From Catonia carolina (Eukaryota > Arthropoda > Insecta > Hemiptera > Achilidae), in NCBI GenBank assembly GCA_035578175.1, contig JAQMRL010000006.1, positions 56,089,001-56,153,000 of the forward strand: 64,000 nt of DNA, in the 5' to 3' direction. Shown piece by piece: positions 44,700 to 56,179 of the stretch (position 1 is the first letter of the stretch; each line of letters starts with the position of its first letter). The notes below the pieces were generated by a model. It saw nothing but the letters and a program-made list of their open reading frames with translations, had not been told where the DNA came from and made no database searches. The translations under genes and the position numbers were made by a program.

Positions 44700-46290
44700 A
44701 GTATTTTTTGGTGGTTTGAACTTGAAAACACACTTAGAAATATTTTATGTTTTAATTGTCTTTATTATTGTCACGAGGTTCTAAGATTACAAAAAACATA
44801 GACAGAGGTTCTTTCGTTACAGGGTTACGTCCTCCAATACCATCACCGCGAATTTTGTGAACAAATTTTTCAATTTCTTCCTTTATTTAATGAAACAGGT
44901 GTCGAGTCATGTAAATTTTTTAGAACCACCCCGTAAGCTCATTCCTGCCGAATGATAAATGTGTGTCCAATTAAATATTTTCGGGTACCAATAATTTATT
45001 TAAGTTTTATTTATTTATTCATTAAAACGTCAAAATAAACTATAATTATTTAAGGAACGATAAAAGAAATAAATACATAATATATTTACTAATAAAAATG
45101 TAATTATTTCCACTGCTGTTAAAAAATTTAGTTTGCAGTTTACTAATGAAAGAGTTATTTGGTTTAACAAATTACAATATTAAATTTGATTACTACATGT
45201 GTGTTTTATTTATAAAAAATTAAAGATAAATAAAACCGTTGATGAAAGGTTTAAATATTTAAAATGAATAAAATTTGTTTATTTATTCATGTATTTAAAA
45301 ATACATAAAACGTTAGAAAGAGTGTTTAAAGGTACGAGTATTCGGGTGGTTGTGTAACATGATGTTGTATAACATGGAAGAGAGTTTTCGATTAAATTTT
45401 TTACTAGGGCTTTTAAGTAGACTGAAATATGTACAAAAATAGAGGTCAGAATAAATATTTTAATAGGTTCCTCGTTGAATTTAATAGGGGTAGCATCAAC
45501 TAAAAAGAGAATCAACTAAGGGTAGATTTTATGGCGAGGAGGATGGTTGAAATGTATGATGTTATAGTATTTTATAAGGGCCGGATGATGTAGCGTTTGT
45601 TGAAACAGACAAGATAGGTTTTAGGGTGGGAGGAGATTTATTTTGTGGGGTGAGTACAAGGGTAATCGGCTGCAAACGAAGATATCATTGAAGCACGCGC
45701 GGCGAGACTTCACTTCAGACCGCCGTTGTTACATCACCGAATCAGTCCTACCAACTTGCAACGTAAAATTTATCCGTTCCCCTTCTTCAACGTCACTGAA
45801 AATCCTCCCCCTACTTGCCAATATCTTTGTTGCTTTGTATTAACCGAGCTTCCACGTGTGCGTATGTGTACATGTGTACAAAATGGATGCGCACGCATCT
45901 CTACCTCCCATGTATTGACCCTACGTCGCCGCAAGATGGAGTTTAAAAAATGGCCACATATTCATTTTGTAGACGAATCTGTTTGTAACAACTTATCTAT
46001 TTAATATTCATAATATTTACATGTGCAATTTATTTAAATGTTTAAAATAAATTCTTAATTATTACATTACTAAATAAACCTCATTAACATTTAAATCTTA
46101 TGTCAACCATTTTGTTCAAAGAAAAAAAATACAATTAGCATACATTAAATTATTAGTTTCAAATATCATAAAATTTAAATTAGACTAAATAACAAAATTT
46201 AATAAAAAAATATTGCAATGCACATTTAAGCTAATATGAAATTTTAAATATCTGAATATTATTTGGTATAGACTACGGGTGTAAACTTAC
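44700..46290. other. Intron DNA, nothing firm
   Basis: Several short frames (45279-45515 minus, 45643-46004 plus) have no domain signature. 45600-45940 is less AT-rich than its surroundings. Confidence 0.4.
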
Positions 46291-46326
46291 TCATTAAAAC
46301 GAATCTAATCATCTTTGTTATAATAT

Positions 46327-46700
46327 TGTGACGCTTACCTCTAAGGTTCGTTTCAGGATCTGGTTAAATTAAATAATTAACACACTAAAGTTTAAAATTA
46401 CAGGTATTTATTACGACTAAAAATTATTACAATTAAATAAATGACTAAAATCTACAAGTAAATTACAATTATTAAATTACTTAATAAATAACAACTAATT
46501 ATAATTAACTAATAGGGCTACAATAAATAACTTAACTAATTTACTTAATACTACTTACAGAAATGATACCGAGTAAATAATGGTTTAACAATAGAAAGTA
46601 ATTCACAGTAACGCTGGCCTACTCCAAACGTAACCTTTAAGCACTACGCGATTCGTTCGCGTCGCTTATAAAGGTGGGCTAATGGAGAGTTCGAGAAAAG
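46327..46700 (-). mobile_element. Probable solo LTR (minus)
   Basis: The minus strand carries CACCTTTATAAGCGACGCGA (TATA-like), an AATAAATACC poly(A)-type signal and the end CCAGATCCTGAAACGAACCT..GTCACA, matching the ends at 32125 and 33404. The rest differs, so it is another subfamily. Confidence 0.55.
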
Positions 46701-46719
46701 ACAGAAATTTTCGGTCATG

Positions 46720-47220
46720 CTATCTCGGTCACACTCTTTTTGACCATTTACCATCCTCCATCCTCTGCAAATGGCTAAACCATTTTAACTGCTTCCGGGA
46801 TACGGTATCCATGATATTTTTTTGAACGCCGATTATTCTCCTAATTTCAGAATTCGGAATTCGATCGATTCGCGACACATCACAGCTCCGCCTCCAGAAA
46901 TCCATCTCCATCCAGCTTTTAGGCAACTTTTCTGTCTCTTAGCTAGTCAATACCCACATTTCCGCAGCATAGGTACACACACTCTCCAGGATAACATGAT
47001 AAATATTTATCTTTGTCTCCTTCCATATTTTATCATTCCAAAGAACAGAATTTAACTGCCCTATAACCCTTCGCCCCTGCAAAATCTTGCTGTTTATTTC
47101 CGCTGCACTGTTCCGCTCCTATCAAAGATGACTCCCAGGTAGTTAAAATTTTCACAGCTTTCCACTACACCTATACCCAGCTGAATATCATTTCCTGGCT
47201 CACCCCTGGAAACTCCTGGA
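46720..47220 (-). pseudogene. LINE ORF2 C-terminal fragment (second LINE group)
   Basis: The minus-strand frame 46729-46926 reads SWMEMDFWRRSCDVSRIDRI, PNSEIRRIIGVQ and RKQLKWFSHLQRMEDGKWSK. The EMDFWRRS and LKWFSHLQRM words are typical of the region after the RT domain in RTE-like elements. Upstream, GVIFDRSGTVQRK-like words are readable to ~47200. 5'-truncated. Confidence 0.78.
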
Positions 47221-47234
47221 TTTTATTACAAGTC

Positions 47235-47310
47235 AGATTTTAACGTCCCAGTTCCATTGTTTCTAATGACTAAGTTGTTGATGCGACTTTGAATATAAGC
47301 CTACTACTTA
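47235..47310 (+). mobile_element. SINE B tail fragment
   Basis: CTAATGACTAAGTTGTTGAT GCGACTTTGAATATAA matches the end of SINE B. The head is absent. Confidence 0.5.
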
Positions 47311-47699
47311 ATGAAAAAAGCATCACTGCACCTACATTTCTCAAAAGACCAAAACCGCTATTTTTAAACTATGTACAAATTTTGTCAAAAGAAACCAAAT
47401 AAATAGTTCGATTTAGAGAAATTGCGGAATTCGAGTTATAACCATGACTTTTTTCATGGTAAATGCATGGAAGGTTGAACGGGATTGAAATTCAATTCGA
47501 GATATAGAAAATTAGAGTTATATACGTTGAGTTATAGAAGTTCGACTGTGGTATGTGATCACTCCACAGAACAGGATTAAAATTCAGTTAATGGTCATAA
47601 CTCTACCAACTTTTTCTAAAATATCATTGTGTTGTATCATGTGACGTTAAAAGTACGCCAAGATATGAATAGTCGTGCACCAATTCAATGAAACTCTTG

Positions 47700-48040
47700 C
47701 CAGTTTGTGTATTTTGTCCTTAACATCCAAACACCATATAGTCTACTTAGTTTTCTCAATGTTCCTACTTGTTCAGTCCCCACTTGTCGCTAGTTGTCGA
47801 ACTCTTCTACCAACTTTCGAGTCTTATTGAATATCCTGTTCATCTTTAGCCATCACCAGTTGGTCATCAGAAAACAAGAGTGAAGACAATTTCATTCCAA
47901 ACATACATCTTAGCACAGTTTCTAATCAAGCTGTTAAGAACAATTCATTAAAAACTTAAAAAGAACCGTCAACAATGGGCATCCCTTTTTGACTCCCTTG
48001 TTTTCAATTAACAATTTAGGAATAATTTTAAAAAGAAAAA
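47700..48040 (-). pseudogene. LINE RT fragment
   Basis: The minus strand gives ENKGVKKGCPLLTVLF, LMNCS and SCFLMTNW, matching the GVRQGCPLSPxLFN motif and the active-site strand (decayed) of a LINE RT. Confidence 0.62.
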
Positions 48041-48054
48041 AAATATTTATTATT

Positions 48055-48480
48055 ATCCTTAGAGTATAGCATTATACGGGAGTGAAACGTGGGTAATAGG
48101 GGCTGTAGAAAGGAAGAGGATAGAAGCTTTTGAAATGTGGTGTTACAGGAAAATGTTAAAGATTAGGTGGGTGGACAAAATAAGTAATTTAGAGGTTCTT
48201 AGGAAAGTAGATGACAGAAGAAGTAGCCTGTATGGAAGCATCTTACCAGAAGAAGGGATAGGCTAGTGGGGTATATCTTAAGACATCATTGGTCTATTAA
48301 TACTAATGGAGGGTAATACTGAGGGAGTGAATTGTAGGGGGAGGCAAAGATTAGAATATATAAAGCAAATTACAAAAAATGTAGTGTTAAAGGTATGTAG
48401 ATATGAAACTACTTGTGCAAGATAGAACAGCTTGGAAAACTTCATCAAACCAGTCAAGAGACTGACGAAAGAAAGGTCCT
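48055..48480 (+). pseudogene. LINE ORF2 C-terminal fragment
   Basis: Reads ALYGSETWVIGAVERKRIEA, FEMWCYRKMLKIRWVDKISN and LEVLRKVDDRRS, then frame breaks. The group is the same as 8270 (WMDRISNIxVL). Confidence 0.82.
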
Positions 48481-49265
48481 TATTCATGGAATTCCCTAAA
48501 TTATTTTTCTTGCAAAACTTATCTTTTAGTAAATTGGTTCGCAGTTTGCTGCTATCCGTACGTCAACAATTACCAATCTGTGTGCAACTTTTGAACAAAA
48601 TGTAAATATATTAAAAAGTATAAGTTATTTTGTATATCAGTAAGAAAGAAGATCTAAGTATCTATATATATTGGTTACTTATGATCAAATCAGATCGTAC
48701 ATCAACAGACACAAGCTATTCAGCCAATTCCAGATTGGAAAGGAAATGGGAAAGCGAATGAGTTATTCGTCGATTACAAGAGAGGAAATTCTTGGAGGGG
48801 TACGAATAAGGTAAGGTGAAAGTACAGGGGAAGTTAAGTAAATTGTAAACTTCTTCCCTTTCATTGAACCATCATAACATCCTACTTGATATCAACCCTT
48901 ATAATTTCCTCCATTTTCTTCTTCGTATGGTTCAATATTAAGTTTTACTTCATCCCCTATGACTACCTCTCATATCCTTCCGACGTCTGATGAAAACGAT
49001 GTTGAATCATTCCTTATATTTAATGAAAAGATTAACCTACTCGGTTAGGAAGAGATTTATTGACCAAAAACCGGAGTTATGTGTACACAGCTAATTTCCT
49101 GATTTGGTTTTATCTTGTACTACCACTCAAAGTATAATACTGATTTAAACAGTCTAGGTACTTGATATTAATACTTTCGTTTTAACTTACAACTTTTGTT
49201 TCCTTCTACGATCAACAAAATTTGTAACTTTAAAATCTCTGTTTCATAGTTTTTAATGCACTAGA
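48481..49265. other. Intron DNA, nothing recognised
   Basis: No ORF or repeat signature was seen. Confidence 0.4.
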
Positions 49266-49269
49266 TTTA

Positions 49270-49660
49270 CCCATAAAAGGCAGATGGAGTGTTAAATTAT
49301 TTGCACTCGATCAAACCAGTTCAAGGGTTACAAAAAGTTCTTCTGGTTCTTATCCCATGGTCAGCCAACTATATGACTGAAGCATTTAAGAACAGAAGAA
49401 GTAGAGGTGTAAAAGACACTAGTCAGAGTTATCTTTTCTAAGAGTAATGACTTTCATTATACAGCCAAACCCTGTGGTGAATAAAGTGAAGGTGTCATTT
49501 ACAGGGTGGAAAGTTGATGCTTTTCAGAGAACCTGGCATGCTGATAAGCATACGTCTCTACTCAGTGAGGAAGGCAATTGTAAACCACCTCAATTCTCAT
49601 TTTTCTTAATAAAGCCACCAGACTCTAGAGGTTCAAACCATCAGTTCGGCTAATGGCCTA
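49270..49660 (+). repeat. R400 family copy 5
   Basis: AGATGGAGTGTTAAATTATT TGCACTCGATC, AGTCAGAGTTATC, GTGGTGAATAAAGTGAAGGT, GAGGAAGGCAATTGTAAACC. The frame 49447-49653 reads MTFIIQPNPVVNKVKVSFTG. Confidence 0.9.
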
Positions 49661-50260
49661 ATCAAAAATAAAATTTTGTTTTTAGACTAAAAATTTTTTT
49701 AAATTCCTCTCCAAAATTGTGTATATATAATTTATGTCGCTACATGAATGATTGAAAAGTATTTTTTCAATATTTTTCTCGTACTCACTGATTGATTGTT
49801 TTATTTATATTTTGTTGTTATTTTTAAGTCGGCCTGTTGGGTAGTTGCATTAATGTACAACGGTAATATGGTTAGGCCCTACCAATAACCGTTATAGAAG
49901 CAATTTTCTTTTGAAAAAAAACATTAAATTCAATATTCAAGAAATTTAAAACTCATTGATTAGTTTACTAAATCCCTTTAATTTGAATTACTTTTGGGTG
50001 GGGAACAATTTGGAGTACTACAGCAAGTTCTCACATGATTACTTTACTTGAATTTTAACCGCATATTGTTACCAAAGCTAAGTTCACTGAAGCCTAGCTT
50101 GATTAAAGTTCATCCAGAAAATGAAGAAAATAAAAACAGATGAGTCTTAATTTTTATTTTTAAAAGTTTTAACAGTAAAATAGGCTACTAATTAAAAATA
50201 AACGGAATGAATAGACTATACGAGAAAAGTTAAAATTTAGTTTAAAAAATAAAAATTTGT
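49661..50260. other. Intron DNA, nothing recognised
   Basis: AT-rich, no supported feature. Confidence 0.4.
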
Positions 50261-50263
50261 GAT

Positions 50264-50422
50264 GGCCGCCTCTGTAGCGTTGTGGTAGCGCTTTAGCTTA
50301 CAACGCGAAGGTCTCGCGTTTGATTCCCGGCAAGGTACTGAAAATTTTCACTCGTTAAAACCCACCGTAGTCGCTAATAACGTAGCTTTTGATGGGCCTT
50401 TAAATAAAATTAAAAAAAAAAA
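50264..50422 (+). mobile_element. SINE family B copy
   Basis: Head GGCCGCCTCTGTAGCGTTGT, B box GTTTGATTCCCGG, ACCCACCGTAGTCGCTAATA, tail TTAAATAAAATTAAAA. The flanks AATTTGTGAT / AACTTGTGGT may be an imperfect duplication. Confidence 0.88.
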
Positions 50423-50457
50423 CTTGTGGTATATTACAAAACAATTCTTTTGGTAAA

Positions 50458-50629
50458 GGCCGCCTCCGTAGCGTAGTAGTAGTGCGGTTGCCTACAACAC
50501 GGAGGTCGCAGGTTCGATTGCCGGCTAGGGTCTGGAAATTTCCAAACAAGTTAAAACCCACCGTTACATAAAAACTACTGTAGTCACTAATAACTGAGCT
50601 GTTGATAATACTTTAAATGAACTAAAAAG
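50458..50629 (+). mobile_element. SINE family B copy
   Basis: Head GGCCGCCTCCGTAGCGTAGT, B box GGTTCGATTGCCGG, GTCTGGAAATTTCC, GTAGTCACTAATAACTGAGC. Flanked by ATTCTTTTGGTA and ATTCTTTGGTA, a probable duplication with one base change. Only ~35 bp from the preceding SINE B. Confidence 0.9.
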
Positions 50630-50984
50630 ATTCTTTGGTACGTAATAATCTGAATAACTTAAAAATATTTCTGATAGGCCTATTTTACTATAATTTTACT
50701 AACTTTGCAATGAATTTTAATGGTATGTACAAATTATTTATAAAATAATATAGCCTATGGTAACATTGTAGGGCCTATAGGAATATCCTAGAAATGTGAA
50801 AGGAAATAAAATTGTTCGTTGTAATAAATTGTGGATTGTATGAAGTGAAGTGCATTGAACAAGGATAATGGATTGCGTTGAATAAAGTATTTTGAATAGG
50901 AATTAATTTTCGGAAATCGAAACTAGCAGAAACATTTGTTTTTATTTTGATTCTTTTTATTAGTCTACATATTCTGGTAAAGTG

Positions 50985-51149
50985 GCAAATTAGTTAGAAG
51001 GGTATCAATTCTTTGTGAAACTATCAGAACGCAGATAAATAAACAGTTAGCGCCTTTGTAGTTAGTTTATCAGTAATTGAATTGTAAATGGAAAATGATG
51101 TCAGGCTGCTCGAAATAGTGTTGTTACGGGACCACTTCTGAATTAAGCC
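50985..51149 (+). mobile_element. LTR 5'-half fragment, cut by mariner copy 2
   Basis: Homologous to about 31710-31857: GAAACTATCAGA, CAGTTRGCRCCTTTGTAGT, CTCGAAATAGTGTTGTTACG GGACC. Similarity stops where the mariner starts, at about 51150. Confidence 0.6.
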
Positions 51150-51528
51150 TTTGACTTGCTCATTCGAGCTTTTCTCGCTCTCGGTGAAGTTCGGCTCTAC
51201 CAGTGCATGGATTGGCACTTTGTTTCCGGATCATAAGTAAAAACCACGTTTCATCACATGTTATTATCTTCTACCTGTTTCCTAAGGTGAAATCTGCATT
51301 AAAAGGGACAAGATTTGAGTCTGTGGAAGTTGTAAAAGAGAAAGCGGTACGTGTCCTGAAGGAGCTGACAGAAGATGACTTCCAGCACTGTTTCCAACAA
51401 TGGAAAATTCGCATGGAGCGTAAGGATAGAGAAGGAGTGTTTATTGAAAGTGATAATAAGTGATTATGAATGAAATAAAAACAAAATTTTTTACAACGTC
51501 AGTCTCGTTATTTAATAGCCACACCTCG
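51150..51528 (+). mobile_element. Rearranged mariner, copy 2 (same junction as copy 1)
   Basis: 51150-51270 is the inverted transposase middle (complement KARMSKSK, SMHW, DPETK). At about 51271 it switches to sense-strand FYLFPKVKSALKGTRFESVE, ..KELTEDDFQHCFQQWKIRME, then a stop and the right terminus ACGTCAGTCTCGTTATTTAA..CCACACCTCG, followed by TA (51529). The left terminal repeat is missing. It matches the reverse complement of the left part of copy 1, including the breakpoint. Confidence 0.87.
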
Positions 51529-51530
51529 TA

Positions 51531-52520
51531 TGTTCTAAGAATTATATAGATAACTTTACTGTTTTATTAAAATTATTTTTAACAAACGATATTGAAATAA
51601 AATCAAAGAATCTTATATAATGGATATTAAAATTTGTAAAGTGGCCAAGAACAAAAATAATATACATATTTCTAAGGTAAAATGGTCTTACGGTTTACAT
51701 TTACACTGCAGCATTGAAAATACATCTTCGTACAGGAGAAAAGTTAAAATGGTTTCCCGAGTTTTGCCTCCCTTTCAACGGTAGAGCTCTTATAACTTCC
51801 ACTAGTATGTTCTGTAGAATATTACTATAGCAGAGCCGGTAACCGCGGCTTTGCGGTTTAAAGTGCTACTATCTCACTTTGTACCATAATATATATTGTA
51901 CCGTACGCTTTATCTTTGTCTAGCTAAACTTTCCAAGCAGTAGGCTTAAGCTTTCAAGAGTGAAGCATAACACGAAACGAAATTAGATTTACTAAAGGCA
52001 GGCACCGGTAGGTAGTGAGCATAGTACATCGTGCATATGGCTGTAGCGTCGAGGCGGAGGTGAGGCAGCGTCGAGACGACTTCTATAGGAATACGAATAT
52101 GAAAAGGTAGAGAGAGAAAGTGAGCGAGAGAGAACACGCCTCAACTTCTCTTATGTATCTTTCTTGTTGAAGGCTTTTCACTCCGCTCCTGGCTGAACTC
52201 TCTTCCTCAAAAGAACTACACCCTCAAAGTAATGTTAAAGGTTGGTTGGAAAGAGGGAGAGTTAGTCCCAATTACAAATACTAACGCCCTGCTTGCCTAC
52301 CAATTGTCATAAATCTACTGTACTAAACCGTTTTTTCTAAACTCAATGACATGACGTATAGAAGTTCAAAATCTTCACGGAGATCACGTGAGAGCTGATG
52401 TACTTATTTGATTTACAACTGGAACTTCATATTTCTTCTCCTACCGTCTGCACAGCCATATCACGATGTATATCGGCGTTGGTAATATAATATACCACGG
52501 TGCATTTAGTATGCATGTGT
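51531..52520. other. Intron DNA, nothing recognised
   Basis: No supported ORF. Some GA- and CG-richer DNA at 51950-52140. Confidence 0.4.
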
Positions 52521-52529
52521 ATTTATATT

Positions 52530-54235
52530 TCATAACAATTTCTTTATGTAAAAAATCATTTCTTCTGCAGATAACACGAACTTACAGCAGACTGAAAGGT
52601 AATATTGTTGCCACCTCCTACCGACACGGGACAGCATCGCATGATCAAGACTAACAAACATTTCTTTTTAAATTGTAAAACTAATATAGGATATTACGTA
52701 ATTTTGTAAATCAATATCAAAAATATAATTAAAACACGTATTAAAAGACACATTTTACGCATTAATTATAATAATTTTTAAAGACTGAAGAAATACGTAG
52801 AAAATCCCGGACAAGTGACCGGGAGGCCATCTTGTTTCATGGCCTGTCAACACGCCCCTAAGCCAAACGTTTGATTCATCGAACCCTTTAAAGTATTAAA
52901 TAAAATATAGAATAGAAAATTATATAAATCTATTAAGAAAATGTAATTTTAAAGCTTATCTTGACAGAGTTTTACTATAACATTTCATTTTTAAGACGAA
53001 TTATATATGAAATTAATATTGAGATCTCAAGTAGGAAAACGGGAGGTAAACTAGAAGCCACGCCCCACCGACACGATGCATAACCGATTGATTTGGCTAT
53101 CAAAACATCAACTTATTTTAAAAAATAGGCTATTTAATGTTATAAATCTAATTCGAAAAAATTATTTAAAAACGTATTTTGAGGAATTATTCATTTAAAT
53201 AAGTTTATAAAGCTAGATAAAATTACGTTAGTAACATGTTCTCGGAAAAGTTACCGAGAGGCCATCTTGCTTTTACAGCCTGTTAACATGAGACATCAAA
53301 ACACTCAAGGTGTTTACTCGGAAACAAATAACAAATTTTACAAACCTTTTAAGAAAATTCTATTGAATCACGTATTTCATAACAATTACTTTATATAAAA
53401 AATAATTTCTATTACAGATAACACGAACTTACACGGCATAATGTAAGGTAATATTGTTGCCACCTTCTACCAACACGGGACAGTATTGAATGTCGAGACT
53501 AACAAATATTTCTTTTTAAATTGTAAAACTAATACAAAATTTCGTAAGTCTATACCAAAAATAAAATTAAAACGCGTATTATAAGACACATTTTACGAAT
53601 TAATTATAACAGTTTTTAAGGACTGAAGAAATAAGTTGTAAAATTCCAGACAAGTGACCGGGAAGCTATCTTGTTTCATGGCCTGTCAACACGCCCCTAC
53701 GCCAAATGTTTGATTCAACGAACCCTTTAAGGTTTTTAGAAAAATATCGAATAGAAAATTATATAAAATCTATTAAGAAAATGTAATTTTAAAGCTTATC
53801 TTGACAGATGTTTTACTATAAAACCCTATAAATTTTAAGACGAATGATATGAAATTAATATTGAGATCTCAAGTAGGAAAACGGGAGGTAAACTAAAAGC
53901 CACACCCCACCAATACAATGCATAACCGATTGATTGGGCCATCGAAATATCAACTTACTTTAAAAAAAAATATCTAATGTTTTGAATTTACTTCAAAAAT
54001 ATTATTTAAATACGTATTTTGAGAAATTATTTATTTAAATAATGTTTGTAAAGCTAGATAAAATTACGTTAGTAATATGTTCCCGGAAAAGTTACCGAGA
54101 GGGCATCTTGCTTTTACGGCCTGCTAACACGAGGCATCAAAACACTCGAAAGTTGTTTATTTGGAAAAAATAACAAATTTTACAAATCTCTTAAAAAAAT
54201 TCTATTGAAACACGTATTTCATACCAATTACTTTT
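52530..54235 (+). repeat. Two tandem ~847-bp units, each a diverged dimer
   Basis: CAGATAACACGAACTTACA at 52568 recurs at 53415. Within each unit the word ACCGRGAGGCCATCTTG and GGCCTGTYAACAYG occurs twice (about 52823, 53258, 53662, 54099), spaced 404-437 bp. The array is therefore four related sub-units arranged as ABAB, with A closer to A and B closer to B. A third unit begins near 54210 and ends at once. No ORF. Confidence 0.88.
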
Positions 54236-54239
54236 TCAC

Positions 54240-55340
54240 TATAAATAGCTAAAATAGTTTATAATATAGCCTATTATAGTGTATGATTTATCATTTAGAG
54301 TGTTATATGGTAGTTCAAAAATAGTAATTTTTATTTGGTCAAGGTATTTGTAAAATAAGTTTAATATTTATAATAATTACAGTCTATTTCCAAAAAAAGG
54401 TCAACGGCCGAATAAACGAAAATTATTTCTCATTATGTAAGATATTTAGAAAGGTAAAATATTTCAAGTAAAAATTTGAGAAGTTGATTTCAATGTCGAA
54501 AATATTTTGCAAAAAACAAAAAAGTATTCAATATTTGAAGGAAATTAAATCTGAGTCATCCGAGTCTTATTAATGAGTGATGAAAATATGGATAAGAATA
54601 TATGAAGGAATCGGAGAGTAAACACTGATAAAAAGAGAAAGAAAATATGTGTGAGAGAGTATAGGATGGATGAGAAAGATTTCCCTCCATTTCAATGAAG
54701 ATGACAAAGTAACCAGTAAGAGGGAATTCAAGGGATGTTCTTGCTTTTCCCCTTTTTTTTAGAAAAAAGGGGGAAACCCCCTTACAACCCCTCTGGATTG
54801 GTAATTCGATTCAACTACCCTTCCTACGAGTTCTTTTCCTCTTACTTCTTTTTCACCGACCTCATCCTACCGCTTCGTTCGACACACCCAAATAGAAAAA
54901 TACTACTCTACGGTAGATATATTCTATCTCACTTGTTCTTCATTTCCACGACGACGAGAAGAAATAAAGTTTGGCGAACAGGATGAATTTCCAAGAAAGA
55001 ATTGAAAAAGTTGACCGATCCAATGAGACTACAAAAAGAAAACTTCTTTCTTTTTCTTTTCCACTCCTATCTTATATCTTAATAAAAAGAGAGGGTATAT
55101 AAAATATTAAAACTCGTTTTTTTCTTAACCGCAACTCTTTTTCGTAATGTAGCCTCTTTATCGTATCTCATCTATAATCTGATGTATCTATAAAATAATC
55201 AACCAATATATTTTATCACATTCTTATAAATTACTAGCAATGCTCCTTCGCTTCAATTGCATTCATAATTACTTTATTTACTGATTTTCTGATACTGTAT
55301 ATTAAAATAATTTGGAAAACACTTTTTTATCAAGAATTCA
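54240..55340. other. Intron DNA, nothing recognised
   Basis: AG-rich and CT-rich short patches; an open frame at 54735-54986 has no domain. Confidence 0.4.
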
Positions 55341-55346
55341 AACGTA

Positions 55347-56174
55347 CGAGGTCTGTCCCAAAAGTCAGTGTACTACTGTAGTCTGTAACTTAATGGCCTC
55401 CGGCAGAGGGGAGCAATATGCGGATTGTAAAACCATTTCAGAAAACATATCTAATTTGTTTAAGTAGGGTAACTGAAACTGGTCAGAAATGACGTATTTG
55501 TACAAAACAAAGTATTTTGCATGTTTTTGTTCTATAAAATTATTTAGAAAAACATACCCTTAATGAGAAAATGTAAAATTTAGTAAAAATTTTGTTTTTT
55601 TTTTAAAGAAAAAGCATATTTTTTCAAATACATTGTCATTTTTCAACAACTATTTCACGGATTCACATAATATTTGGCAGGTTTGTTCTGTAATAATTAT
55701 AGAAAACGATGATACAATAAAATTTAACAGAAAAGGATTAGACTATTTTTTAAGTTACGAGGTATTTTCATAAATAAATTTTATAAAATCGCGAAACACA
55801 TAAAAAAGTCAAGAGAAACTTTTCAGTCTTTAAAGATAATTGTACACATTAGGAAGTCAAATAAAGAGAGAATTTTTAATTAATTTGTCGTGAAAGAATC
55901 ATTTAATACAGTTAAACAATGACGATATATTTGAAAACTACGCTTTTTTCTTTAAAAACAAAACTTTTAATAAATTTTACATTATCTCTTAAAGCAAGTG
56001 TTTTTTGAAATAATTTTATAGGACGAGAAGCATGCGAAATACTTTGTTTTATAGAAATACGTCATTTCCGACAAGTTTCAGTATCTTAAAAAAAATAATA
56101 TGTTTTCTGAAATGGTTTTACAATCCGCATATTTCTCCTCTCCGCCGGAGGCCATCAAGTTATAGACAGACAGT
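55347..56174. mobile_element. Fold-back element with ~300-bp inverted arms
   Basis: Left arm 55374-55672 and right arm 55885-56174 are complementary at most positions (GCGGATTGTAAAACCATTTC, AAATGACGTATTT, ACAAAGTATTT). The left outer end TA-CGAGGTCTGTCCCAAAAG resembles a mariner-type terminus. The right arm lacks this last ~27 bp. The spacer is ~210 bp, with no transposase. Confidence 0.78.
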
Positions 56175-56179
56175 ATTTA

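Noticed and set aside
45279..46004. Several 60-90 codon frames
   Set aside because: No domains, atypical composition, overlapping on both strands; likely chance.
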